This document shows positions 44,011 to 52,557 of a stretch of DNA of 61,235 nucleotides, one piece after another. The notes under the pieces are model-generated. The model was given only the letters and a program-made list of their open reading frames with translations. It searched no databases and had not been told where the DNA came from. The position numbers were made by a program, and so were the translations under genes. Within the stretch, counting starts at the first letter, position 1, and every line of letters starts with the position of its first letter. This stretch comes from Borreliella garinii. Its GTDB lineage: Bacteria > Spirochaetota > Spirochaetia > JABEVK01. The stretch covers positions 1 to 61,235 of the forward strand of contig DYOB01000005.1 of the NCBI GenBank assembly GCA_020720765.1, in the 5' to 3' direction.

Positions 44011-45863
44011 TCGAATTCCAATGTCAGGGTCATTCCCTCCTGGAAAGGGGATCCCGCCGGAGGGTCTTGCTTCTTAACGTGGCCTTCTCCGAGAAACCGT
44101 ACTTGGATGTCGTCGCGGGCTAAAAGGGGAAGAAGCGTTCTTTTTGCCAATCCCCTGTAATCTGGAAGAGTATCGGCTATAGGCGGTAGGCTTGGGCGCT
44201 GGACCCTGATCTCTCCTTCATGGTCGAGTATCTGGTCTCCTTCCCTGGCTACCCCGTAGAGGAGCACAAGGTTTTCCGCAATTTCCCTTGCTGCCGGAGC
44301 TGCCACCATACCGCCGTGGATACTGGACCCTTGAGGGTTATTGACGGCGACGTAAATAATGTATTCGGGTTTCCGGGCTGGAATAAAGGTCATGATACTG
44401 GCTATAAACTGCGAATCGGAATAGGTTCCTGTTTCTTCGTCGAGCACCTGTGATGTTCCTGTTTTACCGCCTACCTCGACCCCTCTTATACTCGCTAGGT
44501 TCCCGAAACCCATATCGACGCTGGCCCTGAGCATTTCGAGCATTTCTGTGGACGTTTCCGGAGTGAGAACCCTGCGCATTTCCTCTCTCACGCTCTCATA
44601 AATGATTTCACCCCGTGGAGACAGGACCCTTCGGACGTAATGGGGTTTTAGCAAGACGCCCGAATTAGAGACAGCTGTTGCCGCCTGCATCAACTGAAGG
44701 GCCGTCAAGCCTATTTCCTGACCGAAAGCAACTGTAGGTTTTGTCCTGTAGGACCAACGGTTGACGGGTGCCAAAATTCCTTCTGATTCTCCGGAAAAAG
44801 GGGCACCCGTTGCACTCCCAAAACCAAAAGCCCTCAGTCCGTTGGAGAAGGTTTCCGGGTCGAGGTTATCGCTGGCCTGGGCAATTCCTGAATTACAGCT
44901 CACCTGGAGTATAGCCATGGGGTCGACGACCCCGTGAACACCGTTGCATTTGATACGGATAACCTCTGAGTTCGGGGCGGTTTTTTCATAGTATCCGTTG
45001 CAGACATACGTGGACCGTGTCGTGATGGCCCTGCTTTCTAAGAGTACGGAAAGGCTGAAGATTTTAAACACCGATCCCGGTTCATAAATCGTTTCAACCA
45101 TGTGGTTTTTACGGACATCCGGGGTGACGAGCCCGAATTGGCTTGGAGGAAAACCGGGGAGTTGAGTCATGGCGAGCATTTCACCTGTTGGAGCGTGGAG
45201 AACAAGAGCTGTTATTCTGTCTCCTTTATTAAGGGTAAGAGTTTTAGCTGCGATTTCTTCCACAAGGTATTGAAGTGAACTGTCCATGGTTAGATAAACA
45301 TCGGACCCTTGTAGGAAAGCCCTATCGTTGATCTCGGTCGGCATAAGAACGTTGTTATAGGAGTATTCAACCCCTGCCAGACCGACGTTATCCGTACCTA
45401 CAAACCCCAACCAGTGTGCTCCTAGGTTTTCCATGGGGTAGACCCTCCCGAATTCTTCCTGGAGCTGTACACCTGATAAAGCACCCGAACGCAATAATTC
45501 CTTCATGGCACGGCTTTCTGCGGGAAGGATTTTACGTTTGATATACAAGAAACCATCAGAATCCCGCATGCGTTGGAGCAGGGCCGATTCCTCGATGTTG
45601 AGCGTTTGGGAAAGCAACTTTGCCGTTGAGGCGACATCCTCGACGTTGGGCATCCAAGCACTTACTGTATCGAGCTTCACCGTTCCTGCCAGGAGTTTGC
45701 CGTTGCGGTCGTAGATATTTCCACGCTCTACGATGGGAAGTAGGATGGAGGGCTGACCATCCCCATCTGTGTCGAAAACCATGATTCGTGCGAATTGAAA
45801 AAGGATATAGAGTGCTAAAACTCCTAAAGCGATCACAATAACGAGGATACGTGTTCGGTTCAT
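44007..45863 (-). CDS. Class B penicillin-binding protein with PASTA tail
   Basis: 618 residues. Membrane anchor (about 6-27), dimerisation domain (about 40-190), transpeptidase domain with Ser264-x-x-Lys267 ('GSVFK'), Ser322-x-Asn324 ('SCN') and Lys467-Thr-Gly ('GKTGTSQV'), then a C-terminal PASTA-like domain (about 555-618, 'LPDYRGLAKRTLLPLL', 'PPAGSPFQEGMTL'). It cross-links peptidoglycan, most likely in septation (FtsI type). PASTA modules are more usual in Gram-positive FtsI/SpoVD, but occur in other phyla. Overlaps lepB by one base (TGATG) and DUF115 by four. Confidence 0.88.
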   Translation of the reverse strand: MNRTRILVIVIALGVLALYILFQFARIMVFDTDGDGQPSILLPIVERGNIYDRNGKLLAGTVKLDTVSAWMPNVEDVASTAKLLSQTLNIEESALLQRMRDSDGFLYIKRKILPAESRAMKELLRSGALSGVQLQEEFGRVYPMENLGAHWLGFVGTDNVGLAGVEYSYNNVLMPTEINDRAFLQGSDVYLTMDSSLQYLVEEIAAKTLTLNKGDRITALVLHAPTGEMLAMTQLPGFPPSQFGLVTPDVRKNHMVETIYEPGSVFKIFSLSVLLESRAITTRSTYVCNGYYEKTAPNSEVIRIKCNGVHGVVDPMAILQVSCNSGIAQASDNLDPETFSNGLRAFGFGSATGAPFSGESEGILAPVNRWSYRTKPTVAFGQEIGLTALQLMQAATAVSNSGVLLKPHYVRRVLSPRGEIIYESVREEMRRVLTPETSTEMLEMLRASVDMGFGNLASIRGVEVGGKTGTSQVLDEETGTYSDSQFIASIMTFIPARKPEYIIYVAVNNPQGSSIHGGMVAAPAAREIAENLVLLYGVAREGDQILDHEGEIRVQRPSLPPIADTLPDYRGLAKRTLLPLLARDDIQVRFLGEGHVKKQDPPAGSPFQEGMTLTLEFE

Positions 45864-46459
45864 CAGAAAGAGAATAACACCAAGCCCGTTAGAAAGGCAA
45901 TCGGGACGGTCCCGTAGTCTCGCGAATCGGTGCTTCGTGAATCATTGATGCCTACTAAAAAAACTCTGCCCTCGGGGACGGTCTTTAACCCCTGCAAGCC
46001 CTGTCGTTGATAGTCGAGGATGGGTGTCGGGCCAAAGCTCCATTCGAGTCCATTCCGGCTGAGTAGTATTTTTTCTCCGCCGGGTATTGCCACCATTTTC
46101 ATGGATTCCTTAAGGTGAACCGGGTGGTAAAATGTCACGACTTCTCCAACTGCAGGGGTCTTCCAAAAAAAGAGGTACTTGTTTAGGATAGGTAGGAGTG
46201 GACCGAATGCCCAACGAAAGACGACTACGTGCGAACCATTGCGGTAGGAAGGTTCCATCGACTCGCCGTTGACCGACTTGATTTCGAAGAGCGTGGTGAA
46301 AAGAAGGACAGAAAAACTCAGAATGAAAAGTATCAGTAGGATATTTTTTAAGGGGTTCTTGTCAGATTTAGGTAAATTGACAAGTTTATCAATCCGATGA
46401 TAAGAGGGGAGGGAGACATGATTGTTCCTGTTAGTACGCAAGAGATAAAACCCCGCCAC
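45863..46459 (-). CDS. lepB: Signal peptidase I
   Basis: Up to 198 residues. TM helix about 38-58; catalytic Ser67 in 'VNGESMEPS'; general base Lys121 in 'MKMVAIPGGE'; C-terminal 'VGINDSRSTDSRDYGTVP' (box E). It cleaves signal peptides of secreted proteins on the outer face of the inner membrane. The start is uncertain: the GTG at 46459 has no ribosome site and would overlap the divergent M23 gene (start 46418) by 42 bases, and an in-frame TTG lies at 46441. No later ATG/GTG/TTG precedes the TM helix. Confidence 0.85.
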   Translation of the reverse strand: MAGFYLLRTNRNNHVSLPSYHRIDKLVNLPKSDKNPLKNILLILFILSFSVLLFTTLFEIKSVNGESMEPSYRNGSHVVVFRWAFGPLLPILNKYLFFWKTPAVGEVVTFYHPVHLKESMKMVAIPGGEKILLSRNGLEWSFGPTPILDYQRQGLQGLKTVPEGRVFLVGINDSRSTDSRDYGTVPIAFLTGLVLFSF

Positions 46460-47521
46460 AGATTCGTGGAAAACGCCAAGGTTCTAAATCCGGTGCTGAA
46501 AATACAATCAGCACTTTTAGGTTGGGAAAAGTCATTAAGACAAAGTATCCATAAACAGCCAGCCTTACAACTTCCCTTTCTTGCAGCGTTACCTATATTT
46601 TTTTTAACAGCAGCTATCATCGGACCCTTTGTGATGGTACAGAATGCTCCAAATTGGCTCGCCATGGGTTTTTCCCTTCCAGCTGATGCTTCTGTTGAAA
46701 ACCTTCTTCTTTCGATCAACGATCCCTACTCTCTGCCAGAAGCCGTCACCGATACCTCCGCAGGTCTTGAGGCGGAGGAAATCCAGGAAATTTTCCTTCC
46801 TGTCTCCTTTAAGGAACATTCGCTCGGCAGTGGGGAGTCCTTGTCAGGCTTGTCTTTAGAATATAATGTCCAGGTCGGAACGATCATAAGCTGGAATGAA
46901 ATTCGCAACGCCCGCCGTTTACCCGCCGGTGTCGACCTTGAGATACCATCTTACGACGGTGTCCGTTATACGGTTAAGCGCGGAGATAGTCTGAGCAGTA
47001 TAGCCCAGGCGAGGGCTGTAGATTATAATGCCATACTTGATGCAAATAATATGGACTCACCCGTTGTAACACCAGGACAAACGCTCTTCCTGCCCGGTGC
47101 AAGCATGACAAGAACAGAACTTCGTTCCGCCATGGGTGAGCTTTTTATCTTCCCAACCCAGGGACGACTATCCTCCCGCTACGGTTGGCGACGTGATCCT
47201 TTTACAGGGATACGGAGTTTCCATAACGGTATAGATCTGGCAAACAGGGTGGGTACACCTGTAAGAGCCTCGATGGAAGGCACAGTCAGCGATGTCGGTT
47301 ACCATTCGGGTTATGGAAATTATGTTGTGATTCGACATAGCGGTGGGTACCAGACACTTTACGGCCATCTCCAGAGTTACAGTATCAGAAAAGGTCAGAG
47401 CGTGGCTCAAGGTCAGGTCATAGCCAGGATGGGAAGTACAGGGTATTCCACGGGTAGCCACCTTCATTTTACAGTGTTTTTAAGAAATAAAGATATCGAT
47501 CCCATGAGAGTTCTGTATTAG
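46418..47521 (+). CDS. LysM/M23 peptidoglycan endopeptidase
   Basis: 367 residues from the ATG at 46418, whose GGGGAGGGA lies three bases upstream. An ATG at 46397 has no such site. One TM helix (about 50-72) is followed by two LysM-like domains (about 135-180 and 190-235: 'VKRGDSLSSIAQARAVDYNAI') and a C-terminal M23 domain with 'HNGIDLAN' (His and Asp of HxxxD), 'GYHSGYGNYVVIRH' and 'GSHLHF' (HxH). It cuts peptidoglycan bridges in the periplasm and may help division. All zinc ligands are present. Confidence 0.92.
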   Translation: MIVPVSTQEIKPRHRFVENAKVLNPVLKIQSALLGWEKSLRQSIHKQPALQLPFLAALPIFFLTAAIIGPFVMVQNAPNWLAMGFSLPADASVENLLLSINDPYSLPEAVTDTSAGLEAEEIQEIFLPVSFKEHSLGSGESLSGLSLEYNVQVGTIISWNEIRNARRLPAGVDLEIPSYDGVRYTVKRGDSLSSIAQARAVDYNAILDANNMDSPVVTPGQTLFLPGASMTRTELRSAMGELFIFPTQGRLSSRYGWRRDPFTGIRSFHNGIDLANRVGTPVRASMEGTVSDVGYHSGYGNYVVIRHSGGYQTLYGHLQSYSIRKGQSVAQGQVIARMGSTGYSTGSHLHFTVFLRNKDIDPMRVLY

Positions 47522-47531
47522 GAAGGTAAAA

Positions 47532-47654
47532 ATGAGGATTACAGTGATTTTCGCCGCTATTCTTTTGGCGGTATTTGTCTCGGTGAGCGCACTTACAAGT
47601 GTCGTTGAACAACAGGTCCTAAATGTATCTTATGAGACTTCCGCCCCTTTATAA
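47532..47654 (+). CDS. 40-residue secreted or membrane peptide
   Basis: ATG at 47532 with GGAAGG just upstream. 40 residues: an N-terminal hydrophobic helix (residues 3-22) with 'MR' start and 'VSVSALTS', then 18 polar residues ending in 'SAPL'. It could be a signal peptide with a short mature part or a single-pass microprotein. It follows the M23 gene by ten bases and may be co-transcribed. No family known to me. Confidence 0.45.
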   Translation: MRITVIFAAILLAVFVSVSALTSVVEQQVLNVSYETSAPL

Positions 47655-47691
47655 ATAAAAATATTGCCACACGGATTCATGAATAATCTCC

Positions 47692-47720
47692 TGGCATAGT
47701 TAGCTTTCATGGATTATGTT
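47692..47720 (+). promoter_or_regulatory. Candidate promoter for the MoxR-NadR operon
   Basis: TGGCAT (47692-47697), 17 bases, TATGTT (47715-47720), six bases, ATG of the MoxR-like gene; no ribosome site. An ATTCATGAAT palindrome lies upstream at 47675-47684. The -35 match is weak. Confidence 0.35.
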
Positions 47721-47726
47721 TGAACC

Positions 47727-49307
47727 ATGAACTATTATCAAAAGGCCGTACACGTAAGCCAGAGTCCAACCGCCCCGGGTAAACCCATTCCCCAAAAAGC
47801 CTTCGATATAACTGATTTATTTTCGGGTCCTTTGCGAGAAAATACAACGGATGATGCTCATTCGGTCCTCGATGAAAAACTCCGCAAGGCGTATTTTTGG
47901 GTAGTCAACCGGGCCCTTATCAGTCCTTTTTATGATATAGAATTCCATTCGGCTGTACCCCAGGAAATTCGTTTTGGAACCACCAGCAAACTTACCCTTC
48001 CTACCGGTCAAAGTTATTCAAGTTTTATTCTTCTTCCACTTTTAACCTTGATGGTACGCGGGAAATGTCTCTTTGTGGGTGGTCCAGGGCGTGGTAAAAC
48101 AGCCAGTGCTGTTTTGATGGGTTTGCTTGCCGGATACCCCCTCAAAGATATCCGGCGCGGAATCCAGCACGGACAGCCCCAGATGACGGTGTCGGACCTC
48201 TTGGGGAATCCCATTCCCTCAGATCTGATGAAAAGTGAAAACTTCGAATCTATCCGCATAGCCTGGAGAAAATGGCTTGGAATGAGGGTAAAAATCATCG
48301 ATGAATACAACCGGATTCCCACTAGAACCCAGAGTGCGCTGCTTACTGTTATGGCTGACAATTACGCCGAACTTATGGATCAAGTTTACGAATGCCCTGA
48401 TTCTGCTTGGTTTCTAACGGCAAATGACGACGCCGGAGGTGGGACCTACCAGGTCATCGAGGCCCTCCGCGACCGTATTGATGTCACAGTGCATGCCCCA
48501 CACTTTAACACGAGGTTTATCGGTGATCTTTTGGAGAGGGTGGAAAGTGATTACCACCCCGAAAAGGCAGTACCATCTGAAATAATTTTCTCAGAAGAAG
48601 AATTGAACCTGATCAATGACGCTGTCCGGGCCCAGCCCTTTCCCGACGGGATTAGAAAGAGGCTCGAATACTTTGCTGCCCAGTTTGAATTTATGGAAAG
48701 TGCCGGCGAAAGGATGGAATACAAAACCAAGGACCATATCAAACTCAGCGGTGAAGACTTCGGCCCTTGGTCGGAGAAGGAATCTTCCAAGGATAAAACC
48801 AAAGATCTCGGTTACCAGACTCAAAATGGATTAAGTGTCCGTAGCCTTTTTACATGCTTTAACTATATGAAAGCGCTTTCGTATTTCAGAGGAGCCCCGG
48901 AAGTCGAGCTCGAAGATGCACGGCAAATCCTGCCATTTGTTCTCCACGATAAACTTATCCCTTATAAAGAAGCCGCAATCTTTCAACAGGATGCTTACCA
49001 GGTCTTCCGTGTCGACCGTGTTTCCTGGATCAGAAAACTCTTCGATGAAAGTTGTAAACAGTACGAAAGCGCGGGTCTCGAAACTGCTGATATATCAGGG
49101 GCGCTTTCAAAGGAATTTATTAAAGGACTTGAAGGGTTGAGCGCGGGGGACACAAAGAAGAGAATGGCCCAAGTGGAGGCCCGTTTAAACGAAATAGCTT
49201 CGGGCAAAAAGATCTACGGACCAACCTTCGATGAGATTCTCCACCTCAAGTACCTCCATCAGCGCTACACGAATTATCTTGCCTGGGTCCAAACGAAGGC
49301 CCTATGA
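47727..49307 (+). CDS. MoxR-like AAA+ ATPase
   Basis: 526 residues, longer than usual MoxR (about 330). Walker A 'GGPGRGKT' (118-125), Walker B 'IIDEYNRIP' (Asp192/Glu193), sensor-1 'FLTANDD' and 'ALRDRIDV' arginine finger are intact. A C-terminal 200-residue extension of mixed helices follows, with a 'YKTKDHIKLSGEDFGPW' segment. MoxR ATPases act with VWA proteins as remodelling chaperones or metal-insertion machines. Here the VWA partner is two genes downstream, in an operon whose members overlap by four to eight bases. Confidence 0.85.
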   Translation: MNYYQKAVHVSQSPTAPGKPIPQKAFDITDLFSGPLRENTTDDAHSVLDEKLRKAYFWVVNRALISPFYDIEFHSAVPQEIRFGTTSKLTLPTGQSYSSFILLPLLTLMVRGKCLFVGGPGRGKTASAVLMGLLAGYPLKDIRRGIQHGQPQMTVSDLLGNPIPSDLMKSENFESIRIAWRKWLGMRVKIIDEYNRIPTRTQSALLTVMADNYAELMDQVYECPDSAWFLTANDDAGGGTYQVIEALRDRIDVTVHAPHFNTRFIGDLLERVESDYHPEKAVPSEIIFSEEELNLINDAVRAQPFPDGIRKRLEYFAAQFEFMESAGERMEYKTKDHIKLSGEDFGPWSEKESSKDKTKDLGYQTQNGLSVRSLFTCFNYMKALSYFRGAPEVELEDARQILPFVLHDKLIPYKEAAIFQQDAYQVFRVDRVSWIRKLFDESCKQYESAGLETADISGALSKEFIKGLEGLSAGDTKKRMAQVEARLNEIASGKKIYGPTFDEILHLKYLHQRYTNYLAWVQTKAL

Positions 49308-50257
49308 AACTCTCGGGTAAGGTTGAAGAATTCTTAAAAATCCACCGTGACGAAGTCAATACACTTGTCCGCTCCAGTTCCTACCCGGGTTTTGACCAAG
49401 AAACAGCTGTATCAAACGGTTTGCTCTGGATGGAAAAAATTTTTCTTTTTTCGGGAAACTTAGGTTTTCAACCTTTAGTCCTCAGTCTCCAACTCACCCA
49501 AAAGGGATTGCTACAAAACAACTCTAACTTTCTTGCACCGATTGAAAGCTGGATTCGAGCCTTTCCTCGTGCTTTTTCAACTGATTCCATGGATGTCCTT
49601 ATAGACTGGACCCATCTCTTGCTGAGACTACGGCCTTATCCTGAAGTCCTCAACCGAGTTTTATCCTGGGTCACTCAGGTCTCTGGAAAAGATTTGAATG
49701 CTGATGCAGTACGTCGGTTATTGACAGCAGCTTCTTGGCTAGCCGGGCTTTCACCCTGGCGTCAAGCGGGTATGGAAAGCCTTGATGCCCTGCCGGTTTC
49801 GGTGTCTCGTGAGCTGAAAAATCTTGCTACTGGGACTTCAAACCCAGGGATTTGGTCTTCTCTCAAGATCAACCCTTTAGGGAATCAGTCCTGGACAAGG
49901 CTTATCGGCGGTGTTCAAGGGTTTTCAGGTGAATGGGCGAGTCCCCCTAAGGTTTTGAGTTTTAATGGAAAACTCCTGGTGCAGGCAGATTCTAGGACTT
50001 GGGAAATAGTTTCAGATTATTTCGGTAGCCTTCTGGTCCCATACAACGAAGAATTCCAGCAAAACCCTTCGGATCAAAAGAACACTGTGCAGTGGCGTGT
50101 CGCCGAAGATAACCTAATCAGCCCGAAAAATCTCCGCTATCCCTTCCCCTATGGTGACCCTCCTGGACTCGAAGGCGTAGAACTCTCTTCAGGATTGGCG
50201 GCGGTTGTAAGCCTGGAATTTTTTTCGGTTGTCCTCACCTTTAGGGGTATCGCGTGA
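49304..50257 (+). CDS. Unknown protein of MoxR/VWA operon (first)
   Basis: 317 residues, family not recognised. It is soluble by composition, helical for residues 1-170, then more beta/loop-like to the end ('SFNGKLLVQADSRTWEIVSDYF'). No Cys/His cluster, P-loop or signal peptide. It overlaps the MoxR gene by ATGA and the peptidase-VWA gene by GTGA, so it is probably made in fixed ratio and is a likely third subunit or substrate adaptor. Confidence 0.6.
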   Translation: MKLSGKVEEFLKIHRDEVNTLVRSSSYPGFDQETAVSNGLLWMEKIFLFSGNLGFQPLVLSLQLTQKGLLQNNSNFLAPIESWIRAFPRAFSTDSMDVLIDWTHLLLRLRPYPEVLNRVLSWVTQVSGKDLNADAVRRLLTAASWLAGLSPWRQAGMESLDALPVSVSRELKNLATGTSNPGIWSSLKINPLGNQSWTRLIGGVQGFSGEWASPPKVLSFNGKLLVQADSRTWEIVSDYFGSLLVPYNEEFQQNPSDQKNTVQWRVAEDNLISPKNLRYPFPYGDPPGLEGVELSSGLAAVVSLEFFSVVLTFRGIA

Positions 50258-52005
50258 CCGAACCCGAAAGAGCTCTCCAGAAACTCTGGGCTGGAGATTG
50301 GACAACCGCTACGAAACTTTGGAGTCCCTATCTGAGGCTTCGTTATCCGTATTTTCTGTGGACCAAAGACCAGGAAAATGCCGAGGGTTTGACCGGAAGT
50401 TTTGCCATGATCCGGTTTATGGACACCCAGGTTGTGGTAAGCCTCCGTCAAGTTATACTCGAAGGGCTTGAGACTTTTGGTGTAATGATCTTAGCCCACG
50501 AGATAGGTCACCACATTTATGCCCCCGGAGATCTTACCCAACACGGACTTATGCTCGGTAGGATGAAGCGGATGTTACCGGGGGCCGAGACCCGGGCTGC
50601 AGAGATTGCCAACCTGTACACCGATTTGTTTATCAACAACAGGTTAAAAATCCGCCATGGTTTACCTCTTGAACAAATCTATGAAAAAATTTCCAATGAG
50701 CAGCAGACATCCCGGCTCTTTTTATGGTACTTGAGGATTTACGAGCTCCTTTGGGACTTAAAACAGAAAACCCTCGCTAAAGGAGACTTACTACCTGAAG
50801 AAGAAGGGGATGCAATTTTAGCGAGCCGCATTATCCGACGGTTTGCCGAACATCCGGTTCAAGCCGCAGGGCGTTTCGCCGCTTTGGCTTTATCCAGGCT
50901 CGAAGCGGATAAGGCTGGATCTAAAGAGAACCGCTTAAAATGGATGGATACCTTAAATTCGGCCCAAGGGTCGGAAATCCCTGAAGGGCTGATTTTTGAT
51001 GACATCGAGGGTGAAGATACCCAGCACCCTGCACTTGATACAACCCTGAATGATCTTAACTCCGAGGAGGCACCATCCTCTGAGAAGAAGGAAATTACTG
51101 GGGGCCCGGGCCAAAAACGGTCTCCCGACGCTTTTGTTCATTTGTTATACGATATGGGTTTGAAGATTCCGGTTGAAGACGCGGTGATGAAATATTACAG
51201 GGAATTGGCTGCACCACTTTTAATTCCATTTCCTAAACGTTCACGACCTCCATCGACGGAAACTTTGCCTGAAGGTCTGGATATTTGGGACGTAGGACGG
51301 CCTTTGGAAAAAATCGACTGGTTGGAATCCCTTCTCAGAGGTCCGTACGTCATCCCGGGAGTTACAACCGTCGAAAGGCTGGAAGGTGAGAGCCCGGGGG
51401 CCGAGAAGACCCATAAACCCCTGAACCTCGATATTTATGTCGACAGTTCGGGTTCTATCCCCGACCCCAGGGTCAATTTCAGTCCCTTATGCTTGGCGGG
51501 TGCGGTGATGGCTACGTCTGCCCTACGTGCGGGGGCTAAGGTCAGGGTCGTCCTTTGGAGTGATACGGGACAGGTAAAAAGCACGAAAGGTTTTACCCGG
51601 GATTTGAAGGACATCTTTCATACTCTTACAAGTTACTTCGGCTCCGGAACAGCCTTCCCGATACAAAACATGACCAACTTTTACGAGGCACCCACAGGGG
51701 CCGACCGTCTGGAAAAAGGGGAAAAAAACCATATTCTTGTTATCAGCGACGAAGGGATCAACACGATGTTGGTTTCTTCCGAAACTCCCGAGGCTGTCGA
51801 TGTTCGCCTTCGGGGCATCTTGGAAAAGGCGGGCGGCGGAGGCAGTCTCGTCCTCAATCTCTACGATCAAACGTGGATCAACGGTAATATAGGAAGACGT
51901 TTCACCAGCCAAGGATGGGTGGTTTATAGAGTACAGAGTTGGGAAGAGACGGTAATCTTTGCTAAGGATTTCAGCAAAAAAACCTGGGGAGGAAAGATTG
52001 AATAG
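50254..52005 (+). CDS. Putative zinc metallopeptidase with C-terminal VWA domain
   Basis: 583 residues. N-terminal 'HEIGHHIY' (His82-Glu83...His86, HExxH) with a downstream 'NLYTDLFINNRL' that can give the third ligand resembles the DUF2201-type metallopeptidase domain. The C-terminal VWA-like domain starts near 385, with the MIDAS DxSxS at Asp397 ('YVDSSGS'), the Thr in 'GSGTAFP' and the Asp in 'VISDEG'. The middle (about 240-330) is acidic and probably disordered. No signal peptide, so it is cytoplasmic. Pairing with the MoxR ATPase suggests ATP-driven activity on a bound target. GTG start in GTGA overlap. Confidence 0.82.
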   Translation: MTEPERALQKLWAGDWTTATKLWSPYLRLRYPYFLWTKDQENAEGLTGSFAMIRFMDTQVVVSLRQVILEGLETFGVMILAHEIGHHIYAPGDLTQHGLMLGRMKRMLPGAETRAAEIANLYTDLFINNRLKIRHGLPLEQIYEKISNEQQTSRLFLWYLRIYELLWDLKQKTLAKGDLLPEEEGDAILASRIIRRFAEHPVQAAGRFAALALSRLEADKAGSKENRLKWMDTLNSAQGSEIPEGLIFDDIEGEDTQHPALDTTLNDLNSEEAPSSEKKEITGGPGQKRSPDAFVHLLYDMGLKIPVEDAVMKYYRELAAPLLIPFPKRSRPPSTETLPEGLDIWDVGRPLEKIDWLESLLRGPYVIPGVTTVERLEGESPGAEKTHKPLNLDIYVDSSGSIPDPRVNFSPLCLAGAVMATSALRAGAKVRVVLWSDTGQVKSTKGFTRDLKDIFHTLTSYFGSGTAFPIQNMTNFYEAPTGADRLEKGEKNHILVISDEGINTMLVSSETPEAVDVRLRGILEKAGGGGSLVLNLYDQTWINGNIGRRFTSQGWVVYRVQSWEETVIFAKDFSKKTWGGKIE

Positions 52006-52549
52006 TATCCATTGGGAAGAACTCGACAACCACCTCAGAAGTATCAACACGCCCTGGTCTATCGGCGAGGCTGTTCCAATAAAGACGCTTTTCAACGAAC
52101 TCTTTCTCAGGCAATCGGGCCGGTTTCCGGATTACCAACTTTACAATTCCCTTATGGAACCGCTTGCGGAACCTGCATCAAAACTCCTCAAGTTGGTGCT
52201 GTGGATACTGACACAACCGATTTTTTATCTGAGTGGAGAATGGACAAGAGGGTTTTGGAATCTTCTAGAGAAGGTGGGAGTTCTTGCATCCTATGTTGCA
52301 CCGGGACTTTTTTTAAAAGACCCTGAGCGGCGTGAAGAGTTGGTGCGTCTAGTTATGTCGGGTATGAATGTCGGTGTTGAAGGTGAAACTCCTGAAAAAG
52401 GCCTGGAAAGAAGCGTGACTCTCGACTCAGTAGCGAGGGCCAAAATTCTCCAGGAAACCCGTGCGGCCCAGGCCCGTGCCCAAGCCATCCGTGAAGCCTT
52501 GGCCAAACAGCAGGCGGAAGAAGCTGCGAGCAAATACAACAGGGAATAG
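51998..52549 (+). CDS. Unknown protein of MoxR/VWA operon (second)
   Basis: 183 residues from the TTG at 51998, which has GGGGAGGA four bases ahead and lies inside the VWA stop region. A TTG at 51959 without a site is less likely. Helical throughout; a hydrophobic stretch near 60-75 ('LLKLVLWILTQPIFYL') is not clearly a membrane span. The C-terminal 45 residues are Ala/Arg/Glu-rich coiled coil ('AQARAQAIREALAKQQAEEA'). Family unknown. Probably a structural or adaptor partner of the MoxR-VWA pair. Confidence 0.6.
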   Translation: MNSIHWEELDNHLRSINTPWSIGEAVPIKTLFNELFLRQSGRFPDYQLYNSLMEPLAEPASKLLKLVLWILTQPIFYLSGEWTRGFWNLLEKVGVLASYVAPGLFLKDPERREELVRLVMSGMNVGVEGETPEKGLERSVTLDSVARAKILQETRAAQARAQAIREALAKQQAEEAASKYNRE

Positions 52550-52557
52550 GGGTAAAG

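Noticed and set aside
46397-46399. M23 peptidase start at ATG 46397
   Set aside because: The GGGGAGGGA ribosome site lies after it and serves the ATG at 46418.
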